A stretch of DNA of 64,000 nt from Axinella damicornis (GCA_963931865.1 OZ007510.1:11867981-11931980); one strand, 5' to 3'; counted from the stretch's first letter, positions 44,585 to 55,960 are shown. Notes: generated by a model from the letters alone, not told the origin. Made by a program: numbers and translations.

Positions 44585-46208
44585 CAAGGGGTAGTCACTT
44601 ACATACGGCCTGTAGAAGCGTTTGCGACTGGGATCAAGATGGAATCAAGCGATCAAGGCCTTTATTGGAGACGATCAAGTGATCAAGGTCTTTTTTTGGA
44701 GGCGATCAACGATCAAGATGTCCCCAGAGCGACAGTGCATCAACGCTTTTCGGTTCAAGTTAATCTAGTTATACCTTAGTCTCATGCCCAGATCTCGAGC
44801 CAAAGTATGGGCACAAGACATTATTGACCCGCCTTCCTTACCATAATTCGCGCTCTGCATGTTGCGCAGTACCTAGGTACAGGTATGCGAAACTCCGTAT
44901 AGGCCTACGTAGTGTCACGAGAGCGTAAACGGAGTAGTGTGACGGACACTACCCACGCACGTAAAAGGATGAGTGAAGTCGGCGTGTTGGCTACGTGTGT
45001 TCTCTCGTTGTGAATTCTTTGTCTGCTAAGGGTAGCCACAGTTGAAAGCGGCGATGGAAACCTTCAAGAAAATCCTCTCCCAAACCAAGGGCCCTGCTAT
45101 AAACCTCTGAAATAGGTGCGAGCTATGCAGTGAGGCGTTTGAGCGAAGATATCCGGAGAATGGGAGCAGCTAGAAAGACTGGACCTGCACCATAGGATTG
45201 TCCGTTCTCAGTGGATTCTTGAGATACCTACAGGCCTCTATATTGATGCGTATGGTGAACATCTCATGAACCATGCAAGCTATGGACATGGGACTGGAAT
45301 TGTACCAATGGATGAGCAAAGATCGTGGTCTTTGTATTGTGTGTTGTGCTTGGAGCTATTGATGATAACGTAAGGTTTGATTTCTATATCATAGTATATG
45401 TGACTTCGTCTCACGAACCCCAACACCTATGGACATGGGGGTGCAGTAGCAGCTAGAGGAAGGATTGGTCTTTCAAGAGGTCTGTTTATGTTACTAATTT
45501 TAAGCTCCAGGCATCTGAAGCCCTCCACCACACCCCAGCAGAGTGGCCATATAGTCTCCAGCCCAGATCCATGTCCAGAATAGACCCTGGCCGGGTCCAC
45601 CCACTGAAGAACAGTCTGGCCGCGGCCGACTTTCAAACCACTGGCAATTATTACTGCACAGTGACTCGTTCCCAGGTCTCCACGCCCAGCTTTTGCTTTC
45701 GTACTGCAAGTGACTGGGCGTAGAAGCCTGGGAACGATGCTAAGTGTTAATCCATAGGTTAATCACTAGTAGTCTACAAGTAAACCAGTACAGCTGTATG
45801 TATGTATACGTATACAGCAAGCCTCGTTCCCCAGCCCCGCCCCCCCCCCCCCCCCGCCTAGCCTAGCGCCTGTGGATGAGCCCCTCCATTTCTCACAAAC
45901 GCTTCCAAATTCCACCTCCTCCTCTGCTAGGGCGTAGAGCTTCACTCCTCTACACTGGGTCGTAAAAAATGGGCTGGCTAGTTCTGTCAATTTGCGAACA
46001 CAACGTGCATTGCATTATAGAAAGGCGGCCCCACGGGTGTGACCTTTGAACTTCTCAATCAAGCGATCAAGAGCTTCTGTAGACACGATCAAGCGATCAA
46101 GGCCTTTTTTTGGAGACGATCAAGCGATCAAGGCCGATTTTCACCGATCAAGATTCTTGATCCCGGTCGCAAACGCTTCTACGGGCCGTATGTAAGTGAC
46201 TACCCCTC
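44585..46208. mobile_element. 1.6-kb inverted-repeat element nested in the P-like right terminus
   Basis: Ends AGGGGTAGTCACTTACATAC and its complement, extending through GTAGAAGCGTTTGCGAC and a GATCAAG-rich subterminal region (GATCAAGCGATCAAGG repeated near both ends). CTATTA is repeated at 44579-44584 and 46209-46214. The interior (44780-46020) includes the dispersed repeat of 28.9 kb and a poly(C) run at 45840-45855; no transposase is recognised. Confidence 0.8.
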
Positions 46209-46226
46209 CTATTATCTATGGTATAA

Positions 46227-47330
46227 CCTGGTAGTGTTGTGTATAACCTGGTAGTGTCGTGCATACCTTGTGGAAATTTTCGTGCATCATGATATGAGTG
46301 AATCAACAAATGCTGACTGACAGATCATGAACAATCTACCTCTTCAATGGCTACAACAAGGACTGAGACCACTCATGGACCTACCTCGTCAATGGCTGCA
46401 GTGATGGGGGTTACTCCACAGCAAGATATGTCCATGCCATCTGTCCATCGATAATGTCAGCATTCAGGACATGTCAGTAACAATGATGAGAGACCCAGAG
46501 GCTTCAGTGAAGCTTTTCCAGAGGGAGTATCATGGGAGATAAGCAGCAAAAGAAACGGGAGCAATACATGTACTTCTATCTACTAACTTACCACTTCAGC
46601 TGTCATGTGTTCTGTGCTGAGTGCATGCATGCATGGTGTACTGGATCAGTGTGCAGTGCATGTGTACCCTGCATGAGTGTGTCTGCTTCAGCCTGTCAAC
46701 TCAGTTTCTGCGTTATACATGTCAGTGCGAGATCCTAGCCTCGTTCCCAAGCGACGAAAAGCTGGGCGTGGGACTGGGAACGAGGCTAGTGAGATCCTAC
46801 ATTGCTCGATAAGTATCATGTGTCATTCAGGCTTGCCCCACATGTCTATGACTCCCATTACACACCCCCCTATACAAATTTTGGACGCATAATGAGATTC
46901 ATGGCATTCCAACACCACCCCATAAACACAATATGCCATATAGTAGGAGGCCCTTGATGGCTTTCCTAGTCAAGTACTTCAAGTGGCTGCTAAAATAACC
47001 AGTGGCAAAGGAGAACACTGGTAACTAAGTTACAGTGACTGTAGTACCCACTGTCATGGCAACCAGCTTTTCCCCCTTCGTTATTGGGATGTGTTGGGGT
47101 GCTAATACAGAACTCCACAGAGAAGCACTTACTTTGCTTCCACATACGACAGTGATATTCTGACGCATTACAACACTAGGAGGAGGTGCCTTGCAGTGGG
47201 CTTTGCCATTTTAACCTCTACCTAATACTCATTCGCATCGCAACAGTTAACTGACTAATGAGCTCCTCAGACCAACACATATGGAAATATGAGTCCATAC
47301 AGCAAGAAAGAGTGTGGAAGCAGCTAACAA
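46227..47330. other. Intergenic between the P-like element and gene D
   Basis: Contains a tandem GTATAACCTGGTAGTGT pair next to the element and a small TAGCCTCG insertion at 46736-46788. No gene is supported. Confidence 0.5.
46736..46788. mobile_element. 53-bp TAGCCTCG element, one-sided interior
   Basis: TAGCCTCGTTCCCAAGC joined to a full right arm with GCGACGAAAAGCTGGGCG. Flanks GCGAGATCC and GTGAGATCC differ at one base, so it is a 9-bp duplication. Most of the left arm has been deleted. Confidence 0.8.
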
Positions 47331-50281
47331 CTAGACTGAGTATCCAGTTACCATTTCTCTTTGCCTTGGTTCATTGTTAGGTTCTTCTGGTTGTGGAGGT
47401 CTAATAGACAAACTATCCTCAAAGTGACTGTTATGTTCAGCAATGTTACTGTGCACGCTCGGGATTTCGGAATCACTTTCAGCTGATGACCCAGGTTCTG
47501 ATACATGTATCAGATGCAGGCGAATGTCATCGTATTCTGCATGTACGTCTACTGGCTGTTCATCTCCTTCCTCTTCAACTGGCCTTGGCACACTATAGTG
47601 TGTGTACAGTATCAACACAATATGTGAAATGAAAGAGAGAAATGGTTAATTAGGCCTGTAGACTAACACTAGGCTATAGGTTGGTAGGCATCATGGAAAT
47701 AAAATCTCCAGCAACATGTACTTACCTCGTACACAGCCAATACACTAATACCAGTTTGTAGTGCATTACAGGTTTTAATGCACAAGGGCAATCTAGTTAA
47801 CGGTCGAGGGTGAGATAATGCACGAGCCGAAGGCGAGTGCATTATCCGCCCGAGACCGTTAACTAGATTGCCTGAGTGCACTAAAGCCCGTAAGGCACTG
47901 CAAACTGGTATCTAAACTACTTAGTGCAATTCACCGACCCGAAACAGCCGTTAATTGATCTTTGAAAAGTGTGCATTATCTAGATACTGCACACTAAAGT
48001 GTGCAAAAAGTGATTTAATGCTCCGTCATGTGATCGATTCTGAGGCGTCTGATTCGTTGAGGGTCACGTGAGTAGTACTAATTGTTGCTTAGATATGCAT
48101 CATAGCCGCAAATCATTTGGCACCAAGTGGATAGCGCAGGTCCGCCCTGGCCATAACATTAATTGCCATCGACCAAGTGCTTTTCATTATACGCTAAGCA
48201 GAAATGCCAGCCCTCTCAACCAACCATACCAGATTACTGGGTCATGGATTAAGCGACACCCTAGCAATAGTAATACTTAACTCTAAGTAATTAACTCTAA
48301 CAACAGTAGCTGCATTCCCTAGCTTCTCGATATTATGGATGATGGTGATAACGGTTCCTTTTTTGGTGAATCCCCCAAATACTGTAGTCAAAAGCTCAGC
48401 TCAGAAAGTGCTCAATTAACTCACTGATCTTGCCAACAAAGCAGCAAAGGGCACCTCTTTCCTTGACCTCTGAACCTACAGATATAGCATACAATAACTA
48501 CAATGACGTCAAGTATTAAGGAATTCAAACTATGTAATGTAATACCAATGAATACTGTAATGACGTGGCAAATTAAACATGTTATTTACGCTAAATTTGC
48601 GACTACGTCACCATACGATATACGTACTGAAACTACTTATTGCCAGTGTAGCTAATGATTTTTTGTAAACATGTTTACTCGGTAAACTGTAGTGCTTACC
48701 AAATTCGTACCCTCACCACCACCAGCACCACCACGAACACCACCATGGCCAACACCACCAGCATCACCACCACCACCACCACAGGTACAGACACTGCAAT
48801 AGCCAAAGCAACTGTTGGAGTGGCTATGGGAACAGCTGGAGTTGTCGGTGGTGTACTAGCCAGGAGTGTTGAAATGTCCCTTGTCATACTCGGAGTGGGA
48901 TATAGGGGAGGTTCAATAGATCTACTCGTACGTATCACAGCCATCAGATCAGCCTTCAGACTCCGTGTCCTTACAACTTTAGTCAAATTCTGGTATGAGT
49001 CAAAAATGGATATCTCAGCAGCTGTTCCATTTTGTGCTTCTTGTACGATCAGGTAACGACCACCAATGACATTCAGAAATGAAGGGTTCTGGTAACCATA
49101 TAGGCATTCCCTTCCTGAAGTAGTGTTGACAACATGAATACCTTCGTTATCGCTGTAGGCTAAATAAGTGGTTCCTGTTCCGAAACATTGGCCATCCTCA
49201 TAACTGTTCCCATCCCCAGTAAGTGGTATCACTTTTGTGAAGTTCTGACTTCCCTGTAAGTCTTGATACCACAGATTTGTCTCATTGGAATGAAAAGCAG
49301 ACAGTTTTATGTTGGGGTAATTAGGACAGAAGAATGGGTATCCACTTTCGTTGTAAAAGGTACTGTTTCTTTCCTGATTGACAATGTTGATACACATAGA
49401 GTGATCATCACAATAGGCAACCACTTTTTCTCCATGTACGTGTTCTATCCTCTGGGGTGTGCACTGAATGTTAATGTAAGATATGCTAGTGCTTATTGGA
49501 GCATAGGCAGTAAGAAGATTTCCTGAGGTAAAAACCACATATCTTTCATTCGTGGAGTTAACGACACCGATGGACAGGAAGTCCGAAACCTGCAGCTGAT
49601 TCCCAATATCAATTCTACTTATGGTGGGTCGAGCAAAGAATGCCTTTTGGATTGAGCCTAGATCTAGTATACGTAGTTCAATCACTGTCAAGAATGATCT
49701 ACGTTCATTGAAACACATGGTGTAGATACTTTTTGCGATCTTGAAATTGGCTGTTGGGTTACAATCCTCGATGGTTTGATTCACTCTGAAGAAGTTGTGG
49801 AGTATCAGAGCTGAGCCGTTATGGCGAATGTCCAGTAGAAGGACAGCACGTGTAACAGGAATGGCAGCTACAAACTGTGTCACGTTCTCATTCAGTTTGC
49901 TTGGAAGAACTAGCAGATCTTTGCAGCGTGAGAATTTCTCACCGCATTCTGTAGGCAGGTAGTAACCATTGAACTGGTCACTAATAATGATTTCACCATC
50001 TGGTTGGGCTAATCTGAGCTGAATTCCAGTAGAAGAATTGTGAACAGCAAGAAAATTGGGTTCATAGATGTAGCTTCCTATGAAAGAGAAAACACAGCCA
50101 TAGAGCTATGGTCACTAAACAGAAATCACAACCATTGTCATCTGTGTAGTCTATATTATACAATGGCGTCATTGTCACTGTGGCAGCCCCACCCCCAACA
50201 AAAGAAGCGCTTACCTAAAGACAGTGAAGTGACAGTATCGAGAATAACGACAAGACACCAGACAGCATTTATTGCGGCCAT
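47331..50281 (-). CDS. Paralogue D: type I membrane glycoprotein, ECGxxFxRC family
   Basis: Exons on the minus strand: 50281-50215 (signal peptide, phase 1), 50077-48700 (ectodomain and membrane, phase 2) and 47592-47331 (tail), together 568 residues with consistent phases. The signature YLPTECGEKFSRC has Cys at about 67 and 74; the ectodomain is rich in N-x-S/T sites. A Thr/Pro stalk (TPPTTPAVPIATPTV) leads into an unusually Val-rich membrane segment coded by GTG repeats, then RVRI. The tail is acidic with AEYDDIRLHL (a YxxPhi-type sorting motif, YDDI) and ends MVTGYSV. The ectodomain is very close to gene C while stalk, span and tail are different. A TGACGTCA site lies 83 bp upstream of the ATG. 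Function unknown. Confidence 0.82.
47745..48085. repeat. Foldback repeat with GTTAACTAGATTGCC core (copy 2)
   Basis: Inverted relative of the block at 2409-2868, uninterrupted here, in gene D intron 2. It shows the parental sequence CACTGCAAACTGGTATCTAA that copy 1 lost to an insertion. Confidence 0.8.
48714..48783. repeat. CAC trinucleotide tract coding the Val-rich membrane segment of D
   Basis: CACCACCAGCACCACCACGA and further CAC/CAT units lie on the plus strand; on the coding strand these are GTG/GTT Val codons within the predicted span of gene D. Confidence 0.85.
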
Positions 50282-50363
50282 TGCACTTCCCATTAAACTC
50301 GATCAAAGTCTAATAGCTCATTCAGTTTCTATGCCGGACATCGCAATCGCGACAAGATGGTCG

Positions 50364-50371
50364 TGACGTCA
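50364..50371. promoter_or_regulatory. CRE-like TGACGTCA upstream of gene D
   Basis: A perfect CRE octamer in the context TCGTGACGTCATAGCAT, 83 bp before the D start. The same context lies before gene C (56022-56029), so the promoters were duplicated together. Confidence 0.6.
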
Positions 50372-50655
50372 TAGCATAATTGTGCATGCATATGCGCATG
50401 CGCAGGCGCTAATAATGGCATTGAATTCCCAACTTCATATCTCATTCACGTACCCATACCTAGTGCAATGTTCTCTTCCAAGTCTATTCCCAATATATAG
50501 CTAGCTCTGTAGCTACCAATTTTGGTTCTGATTGACCGATTTTTGGCAGAAATGGCACATCAGTCACCCTATATATAGAACAGGAGTGCTGTGTCTGCTA
50601 ATATTCCAAAATTGGCATGTCAAAATGTGCCATAATTGGTAGAAAATGGTTTCTA

Positions 50656-51480
50656 CCTCTTGTGCCACCGGCCATCAAATCTCTCACACGACGGTCAATT
50701 AGCTAACTTATTGTGATCATGCTGATGAACTATGTGCTGGAACCACATGAATTGTGTGTGTGTGCTCAAAGATAACACTGAAATGTCCGACGATGTGGAT
50801 GGAATTACTGAGCCACCAGCTGGCATTTCCGGTAGTACATGCATGCAGATAAAACGTCTGGCCACACGCTAACATTTCCAGTAGCACATGCATAACTACT
50901 GAGCCACCAGCCAGCGCTTCCGGTAGCACAGATGGAACTACTGAGCCACCTGCTGACATTTCCAGTAGCACATGCATAACTACTGAGCCACCAGCCAGCG
51001 CTTCCGGTAGCACAGATGGAACTACTGAGCCACCAGCTGGCATTTCCAGTAGCACATGCAGATGGACTACTGAGCCACCTGCTGACATTTCCAGTAGCGC
51101 AGATGGACTACTGAGCCCCCAGCTGGCATTTCCAGTTGCACAGATGGAACTACTGAGCCACCTGCTGACATTTCCAGTAGCGCAGATGGAACTATACTGT
51201 CAGTGAGCCACCAGCTGGCATTTCCAGTAGCGCATATGGAATTAACTACTGAGCCACCAGCTGGCATTTCCAGTAGCGCAGATGGAACTTTCTTAGCTAT
51301 GGCATTTCCAGTACAACAGATATGACTTTATGGTTAATTGTGTTCCTGCTGTGCATGTACTGTTAGTGCCTCTAACCACCCCTGGCAGTGTGGTGTTGCT
51401 ATGTACAGGCAGTGATTTACTGTTGACACTGCCACAAGAATTGTGGTATTTAAAGCAAATGACATTCAGCCAAATGTGAG
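50656..51480 (+). pseudogene. Paralogue G: remnant of an ECGxxFxRC family gene
   Basis: Three fragments in gene order on the plus strand. At 50662-50735 GTGCCACC...TCTCTCACACGACG and CATGCTGATGAACT match gene E ectodomain at 56957-57027. At 50800-51290 is an expanded stalk repeat of the gene B type (TEPPAG). At about 51385-51450 GGTGTTGCTA...CAGTGATTTACTGTTGA matches the gene B tail exon near 37180-37213. Most of the ectodomain and the membrane span are gone. It lies between D and C and suggests a lost gene with an E-like ectodomain and a B-like stalk and tail. Confidence 0.7.
50800..51290 (+). repeat. 42-bp minisatellite related to the gene B stalk
   Basis: About ten units of ACTGAGCCACCAGCTGGCAT plus TTCCAGTAGC and CAGATGGAACT. 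Translation of intact units gives TEPPAGISSSADG, close to the first stalk unit of gene B (AEPPADNSSSTDGT). Confidence 0.9.
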
Positions 51481-51734
51481 TACAAAGTTTGTAAATGATT
51501 TTCTTGCTGCATGTAGCTTCGCTATAGGTTATTACACTCTATTCACAGTGATCTATGCTGTCGGTATCTAGATTGTATTACAGCAGGAGTGGAATTAGCG
51601 GGCAAAGTACCACAGTCATTGTTCATTACCCCAAACTAAATGGGAAACTAAGGATATATAGCCACAGATGTCCTGTGTGCATGACGTCATCAATATATCA
51701 CTCTGCCATCTTGGAGGTGCAAGAAGTACACATA

Positions 51735-52311
51735 ACTAGCACACTGAGGATGTTATACACCACCTCTGTGAGACCCCTGCTGGAATATGCAGTCCCAGTG
51801 TGGGACCCTCACCTGTTAAAGGACATTAAAGCTATAGAGTCCGTGCAAAGATTCGCTACCAAAGTGTGTACGAAGGCCTGGCTGGGTGTTGACTATAATG
51901 ATCGGCTCAGTATGCTGAATCTGACGACCCTGGAGACAAGGTGGACCGTCCTAAAGCATTGCTTTTTGTACAAGGTCTTAAATGGCCTGACTTTCCTCCC
52001 TAATCCCCCCATCATCCCCAGGCCTAACACCTCACATGACACCAGGTCACACAGGTTCCTTTTGCACACAGTGTGAGTTTCTATAACTCCTTTTGTTGTC
52101 AGGCTCCCCGGCTATGGAATGAACTACCATTTGAGATTGTAACATCTTCCTCCATTGCATCCTTTAAGAGAGTGTGTTGCATTTATCTACACCTTCATTA
52201 ATGTAGTTTATAGTTAGGGATCATGTCTTGTATTAGCCTATGTTGCTATGTACATGTATCCTTGTCAATTATGACAGAATTGTTATAGACAAAAAAAAAA
52301 ACAAAAAAAAA
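51735..52311 (+). pseudogene. LINE 3' fragment
   Basis: Encodes RPLLEYAVPVWDPHLLKD, QRFATKVCTKAWLG and LKHCFLYKVLNGL, the C-terminal region also seen in the 25.3-27.2 kb element, then stop codons. It ends TTGTTATAGAC followed by A runs (52291-52311), the same 3' signature. Confidence 0.85.
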
Positions 52312-53097
52312 CTTGGAGGAATGAAGCCTCATATACTGTTTGCAATACTGTGTGTACTGTATTTTGTCAGATGACATTCTCCACAATAGTCCACACGGCA
52401 AATTGTGTGCATGACCCTTGAAACAAGTCCAGCTGCTCCTTGATTGACCTTTTATGGACAATTCTATTGTTTGGAAAAAATTGGTAGGATGTCTTTTCCA
52501 CTCCATTTGACTTTTAAACATAAGCCTCTCACTGGGTGTTGCACAGTTGTACGGTGGTGTACTCCGTCGAAGGTACCTTGTTAGCGGTGCGCATGCATAA
52601 TCATAGCCATAGTAATAATTGATAAAACCAGCAGCAATCCTCAAGCTCATAGCTCTGTTCATCCATCCCTCTAGCTTCGTTCCCATGCAGGTACTCGGTG
52701 ATTGCTCCCCAATTACTGAGCACCTGGGAACGAGGCTACAATCCCTGAATTACTCAACTTAATTCACGGTTGGTAGTGCTACTTTTAATATTGATCATTG
52801 GATCTGTATTAGTCTACATTGCAACTAAGCCATGTATGCATAGCGCAACATTCTCCCTTCCAAGATGGTGGAGTGAGCAAGAGTGCATGCATGATCACAT
52901 CATCGTCGGTCTTAACAATAACTACAAGTAATAAACATGATACTGTATACATGCAAGAAGTTTGTAGCATAAACCAGTAACACAATGCAAGCTATCAGAT
53001 CAGTCAACATTCATGGGCATTCTTTGTGTTGGTTCAAAATACATGCATGTATACTGGGAGCAAAGGTGAGTTACATGGAAGCAGCTTCAAAATAGAT
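52312..53097. other. Intergenic 3' of gene C
   Basis: No gene recognised; contains a 67-bp TAGCTTCG/GAGGCTA hairpin at 52672-52738 flanked by CATCCCTC and CAATCCCTG. Confidence 0.5.
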
Positions 53098-53800
53098 TTA
53101 TGGACGTATTACCCGGGGGTATACTAATTCACCTCTGTCATTGTCTGGCTGTTCTGTAGGAGATTCATACTCGGGAACTTGCCGTAACCTTGGAAAATGA
53201 TATAATACACCAGGGTATAATATGTTCTGTTGAGATAAAATCTTTGTGGTATAAATTCCCTTAAACATATACACGTATCCATTGTGTGAACACGTCGTGT
53301 TTGCATATAGCAACAAGTTTAGGTGGTGTGTGTCTCTAAGGTGGTGGGGCATAATTTGGGATTGAAACCAGTGAATCTGCAATCAACATTCATGTCTAGC
53401 ATAGCTATGCATCATAGCTCCATGCAACTGGTTGATATATGAACTAGTTTGAACTGACATTCACTGGACAGCCACCTTCCCAGGCTGCCCTATTTTGTTC
53501 TTCAGTTTTAAATTTCATTGACACCACTAATAACGGTACATGAAGTGGAAAAGTGGGGGGAAGACCCAGGAGTGTACATTGTGTGAATGACGCCAGGTGG
53601 ACGCAAGTTGGACCGAAGGGGGTGAGTCAGTTGAGCATGTCCTGGATCAGTTCGTCATCCTGGTTAAAGTGCTCCCCGGATAAGTCCATATTCGAGACAA
53701 CATGGCTTGGTGAGTTTTGCGGTCGCCCCACCCCCAAATGTCCAGCCTCCAGATGCTCGAGACAACAAGACTTTGCCATTGTTTATACCTATTTGCGGTC

Positions 53801-53845
<45 letters not shown>

Positions 53846-55909
53846 TCCGCCTGACATCACTGAATGCTCCCAATTTTGTTGCCGCTCTTCCACTTCCGTG
53901 TATTGTTGACAGAAGAGACAAAACAGGGTAGGCCTGGGAATGAATCTAGGCAATGAACTCTTTACTATCACCGATGATGACATGTACTGTTATGGTCTCC
54001 ACTCTCCCATAGGCTCATGTGGGGGGTTCACTATTAGGGACTATACAATGCGTATATAGTCTTAAGAGAAATAATATTGAGTGCTGATAGTAACCCCTTC
54101 GAGCAGATTTAGTAATTCCCATTCCTGATACTCTGAGCATAACAACACTGAATGAAAGCAGAAACCTCAACCCTGTTCAACAGTCCATGATTAATTGAAT
54201 CATTATTACTAAACCTACAACAATGACGTCACGTCTTACTATTGTAGAATTCTAATTATGTAACCTAATAACCAATGAATATCGTCATATGACGTGGCAA
54301 ATTAAACACGATGTTTACGCTGGTTAAAGTTCAAATTAGCCAATGGATACGTCACTATAATGAAACTAGTGCTAGTGCAGCTATTTGGTTATTTGCATAA
54401 ACACAAATGATACTTACCTTCTATTAATACATGCTGCTACCACCACCACAAGTACCACCACGACAACCGCTAACAACACCGCAAATATAGGAATTAGGAT
54501 AGTTTTAATGTCTACTGGACTGGGAGGTTCAACAGATCTACTTGATGTAAGTATCACAGCCATCAGATCAGCCTTCGAACTGTGTGTTCTTACAACTTCA
54601 GCCAGATTCTGGTATGAATCCAAAACGGATATCTCTGCTTCTGTACCATTTTGTGCTTGTTCTTGTACGATCAGGTAACGGCCCCCAATGACATTCAGAA
54701 CGGAAGGGTTCAGGTAACCATACAGCGATAAGTTGATTTCCCTTCCCGAAGTAGTGTTTACAACATGAACACCTTCGCTATCACTGTAGGCAAAATAAGT
54801 GGTTCCTCTTCCAAAACATTGTCCATAGTCTAAACTGTTACCGTCCCCGGATATGGATATTGGTATCACTTTTGTGATGTTCTGACTTCCTTGTAAATCT
54901 TGATACTGCAGATAATTTGTCTCATTGGAATGAAATGCAGACAGTTTCACGTTGGGGTAATCAGGACAGAAGAATGGGATTCCACTTTCATTGTAAAAGG
55001 TAACGTTTCTTTCCTGACTGACAACGTTTATGCTTATGGAGTGATCACTACAATAGGTAACAACTACTCCTCCACGTACATGTTCTATCCTGTGAGGTGA
55101 GCACTGAATGTCAATGTAAGTAGGAGACATGACAGTGTTTATTGGTGCATAAGCAGTAAGAGTATTCCCTGAGGTAAAAACCACATATCTTTCATCCGTG
55201 GAGTTAACGATACCGATGGACAGAAAGTCGGAGACCTGATTCCCAATATCAAAGCTACCACCTCTTATGGTGGGTCGAGCAAAGAATACCTTTCGAACTG
55301 AGTCTAAATCTTGTATACGTAGTTCAAGCACTGTCAAGAATGATGTACGTTCATTGAAGCACATGGTGTAGATACTTTTTGCGATCTTGAAAATGGCTGT
55401 TGGGTTACAATCCTCGATGGTTTGATTCGCTATGAAGAAGTTGTGGAGTATCAGAGCTGAGCCGTTATGGCGAATGTCCAGTAGAAGGACAGCACGTGTA
55501 ACAGGAATGGCAGCTACAAACTGTGTCACGTTCTCATTCAGTTTGTTGGGAAGAACTAGCAGATCTTTGCAGCGTGAGAATTTCTCGCCGCATTCTGTAG
55601 GCAGGTAGTAATTGCTGAATTCATGACTAATAATGGCTTCACCATCTAATCTGAACTGAATCCCAATAGAAGAATTGTGAACAGCAAGAAAATTGGGTTC
55701 ATAGATGTAGCTTCCTATGAAAGAGAAAGAAAGCACATCCGTAGAGCCTAAACAGAAACCACAACCATTGTCATCTGCACTACTTGTGTAGTCAATTCCT
55801 TCATTGCTTGTGTGGCAGCCCCACCCCCCCAAAACAAGCGCTTACCTGAAGACAGTGAAGTGACAGTTATGACAGCAATTGCAACGACAACAAACTTTAT
55901 CCCGGCCAT
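53098..55909 (-). CDS. Paralogue C: type I membrane glycoprotein, ECGxxFxRC family
   Basis: Exons on the minus strand: 55909-55846 (signal peptide MAGIKFVVVAIAVITVTSLS, phase 1), 55714-54418 (ectodomain and membrane, phase 2) and 53188-53098 (tail), giving 483 residues. YLPTECGEKFSRC has Cys at about 63 and 70. The span (about 425-447) is Val-rich with flanking NRR. The tail RLRQVPEYESPTEQPDNDRG ends VYPRVIRP; an alternative acceptor at about 53232 would give a different Tyr-rich tail, so the last exon is tentative. The ectodomain is nearly the same as in D. The gene is divergent from E with only 258 bp between start codons. Intron 2 contains a 40-C run. Function unknown. Confidence 0.8.
53802..53841. 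repeat. Poly(C) run of 40
   Basis: The longest uninterrupted C tract in the window, in intron 2 of gene C. Confidence 0.95.
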
Positions 55910-55952
55910 TGTACTTCTCGATCAAAGTTGTAATATTACTGTCCCGTTCTCA

Positions 55953-55960
55953 TTATATAA
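55953..55960 (-). promoter_or_regulatory. TATA-like box of gene C
   Basis: TTATATAA about 44 bp upstream of the C start codon. The position allows a short 5' UTR. Confidence 0.4.

Larger units (their letters stand above)
38233..46221. mobile_element. P-element-like transposon, nearly complete, with a nested insertion
   Basis: Terminal inverted repeats start CCATAGATAATAGAATACTC and continue through CACGTATGGATTGG; the right arm is split by a 1.6-kb element at 44585-46208 and resumes as ATCTATGG at 46214-46221. TATAA is repeated just outside (38228-38232, 46222-46226), shorter than the 8 bp normal for P elements. Without the nested element it is about 6.4 kb. It carries two convergent genes: a plus-strand accessory gene and a minus-strand P/THAP9-type transposase. 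Confidence 0.85.

Noticed and set aside
45060..45260. Possible exon with SQWILEIPTGLYIDAYGEHL in the nested element
   Set aside because: The same DNA occurs as a dispersed repeat at 28.9 kb in another context and frame, so it is repeat sequence rather than a gene.
46596..46892. Cys-rich short frames near 46.6-46.9 kb
   Set aside because: They cross a TAGCCTCG insertion with its target duplication and have no family features.
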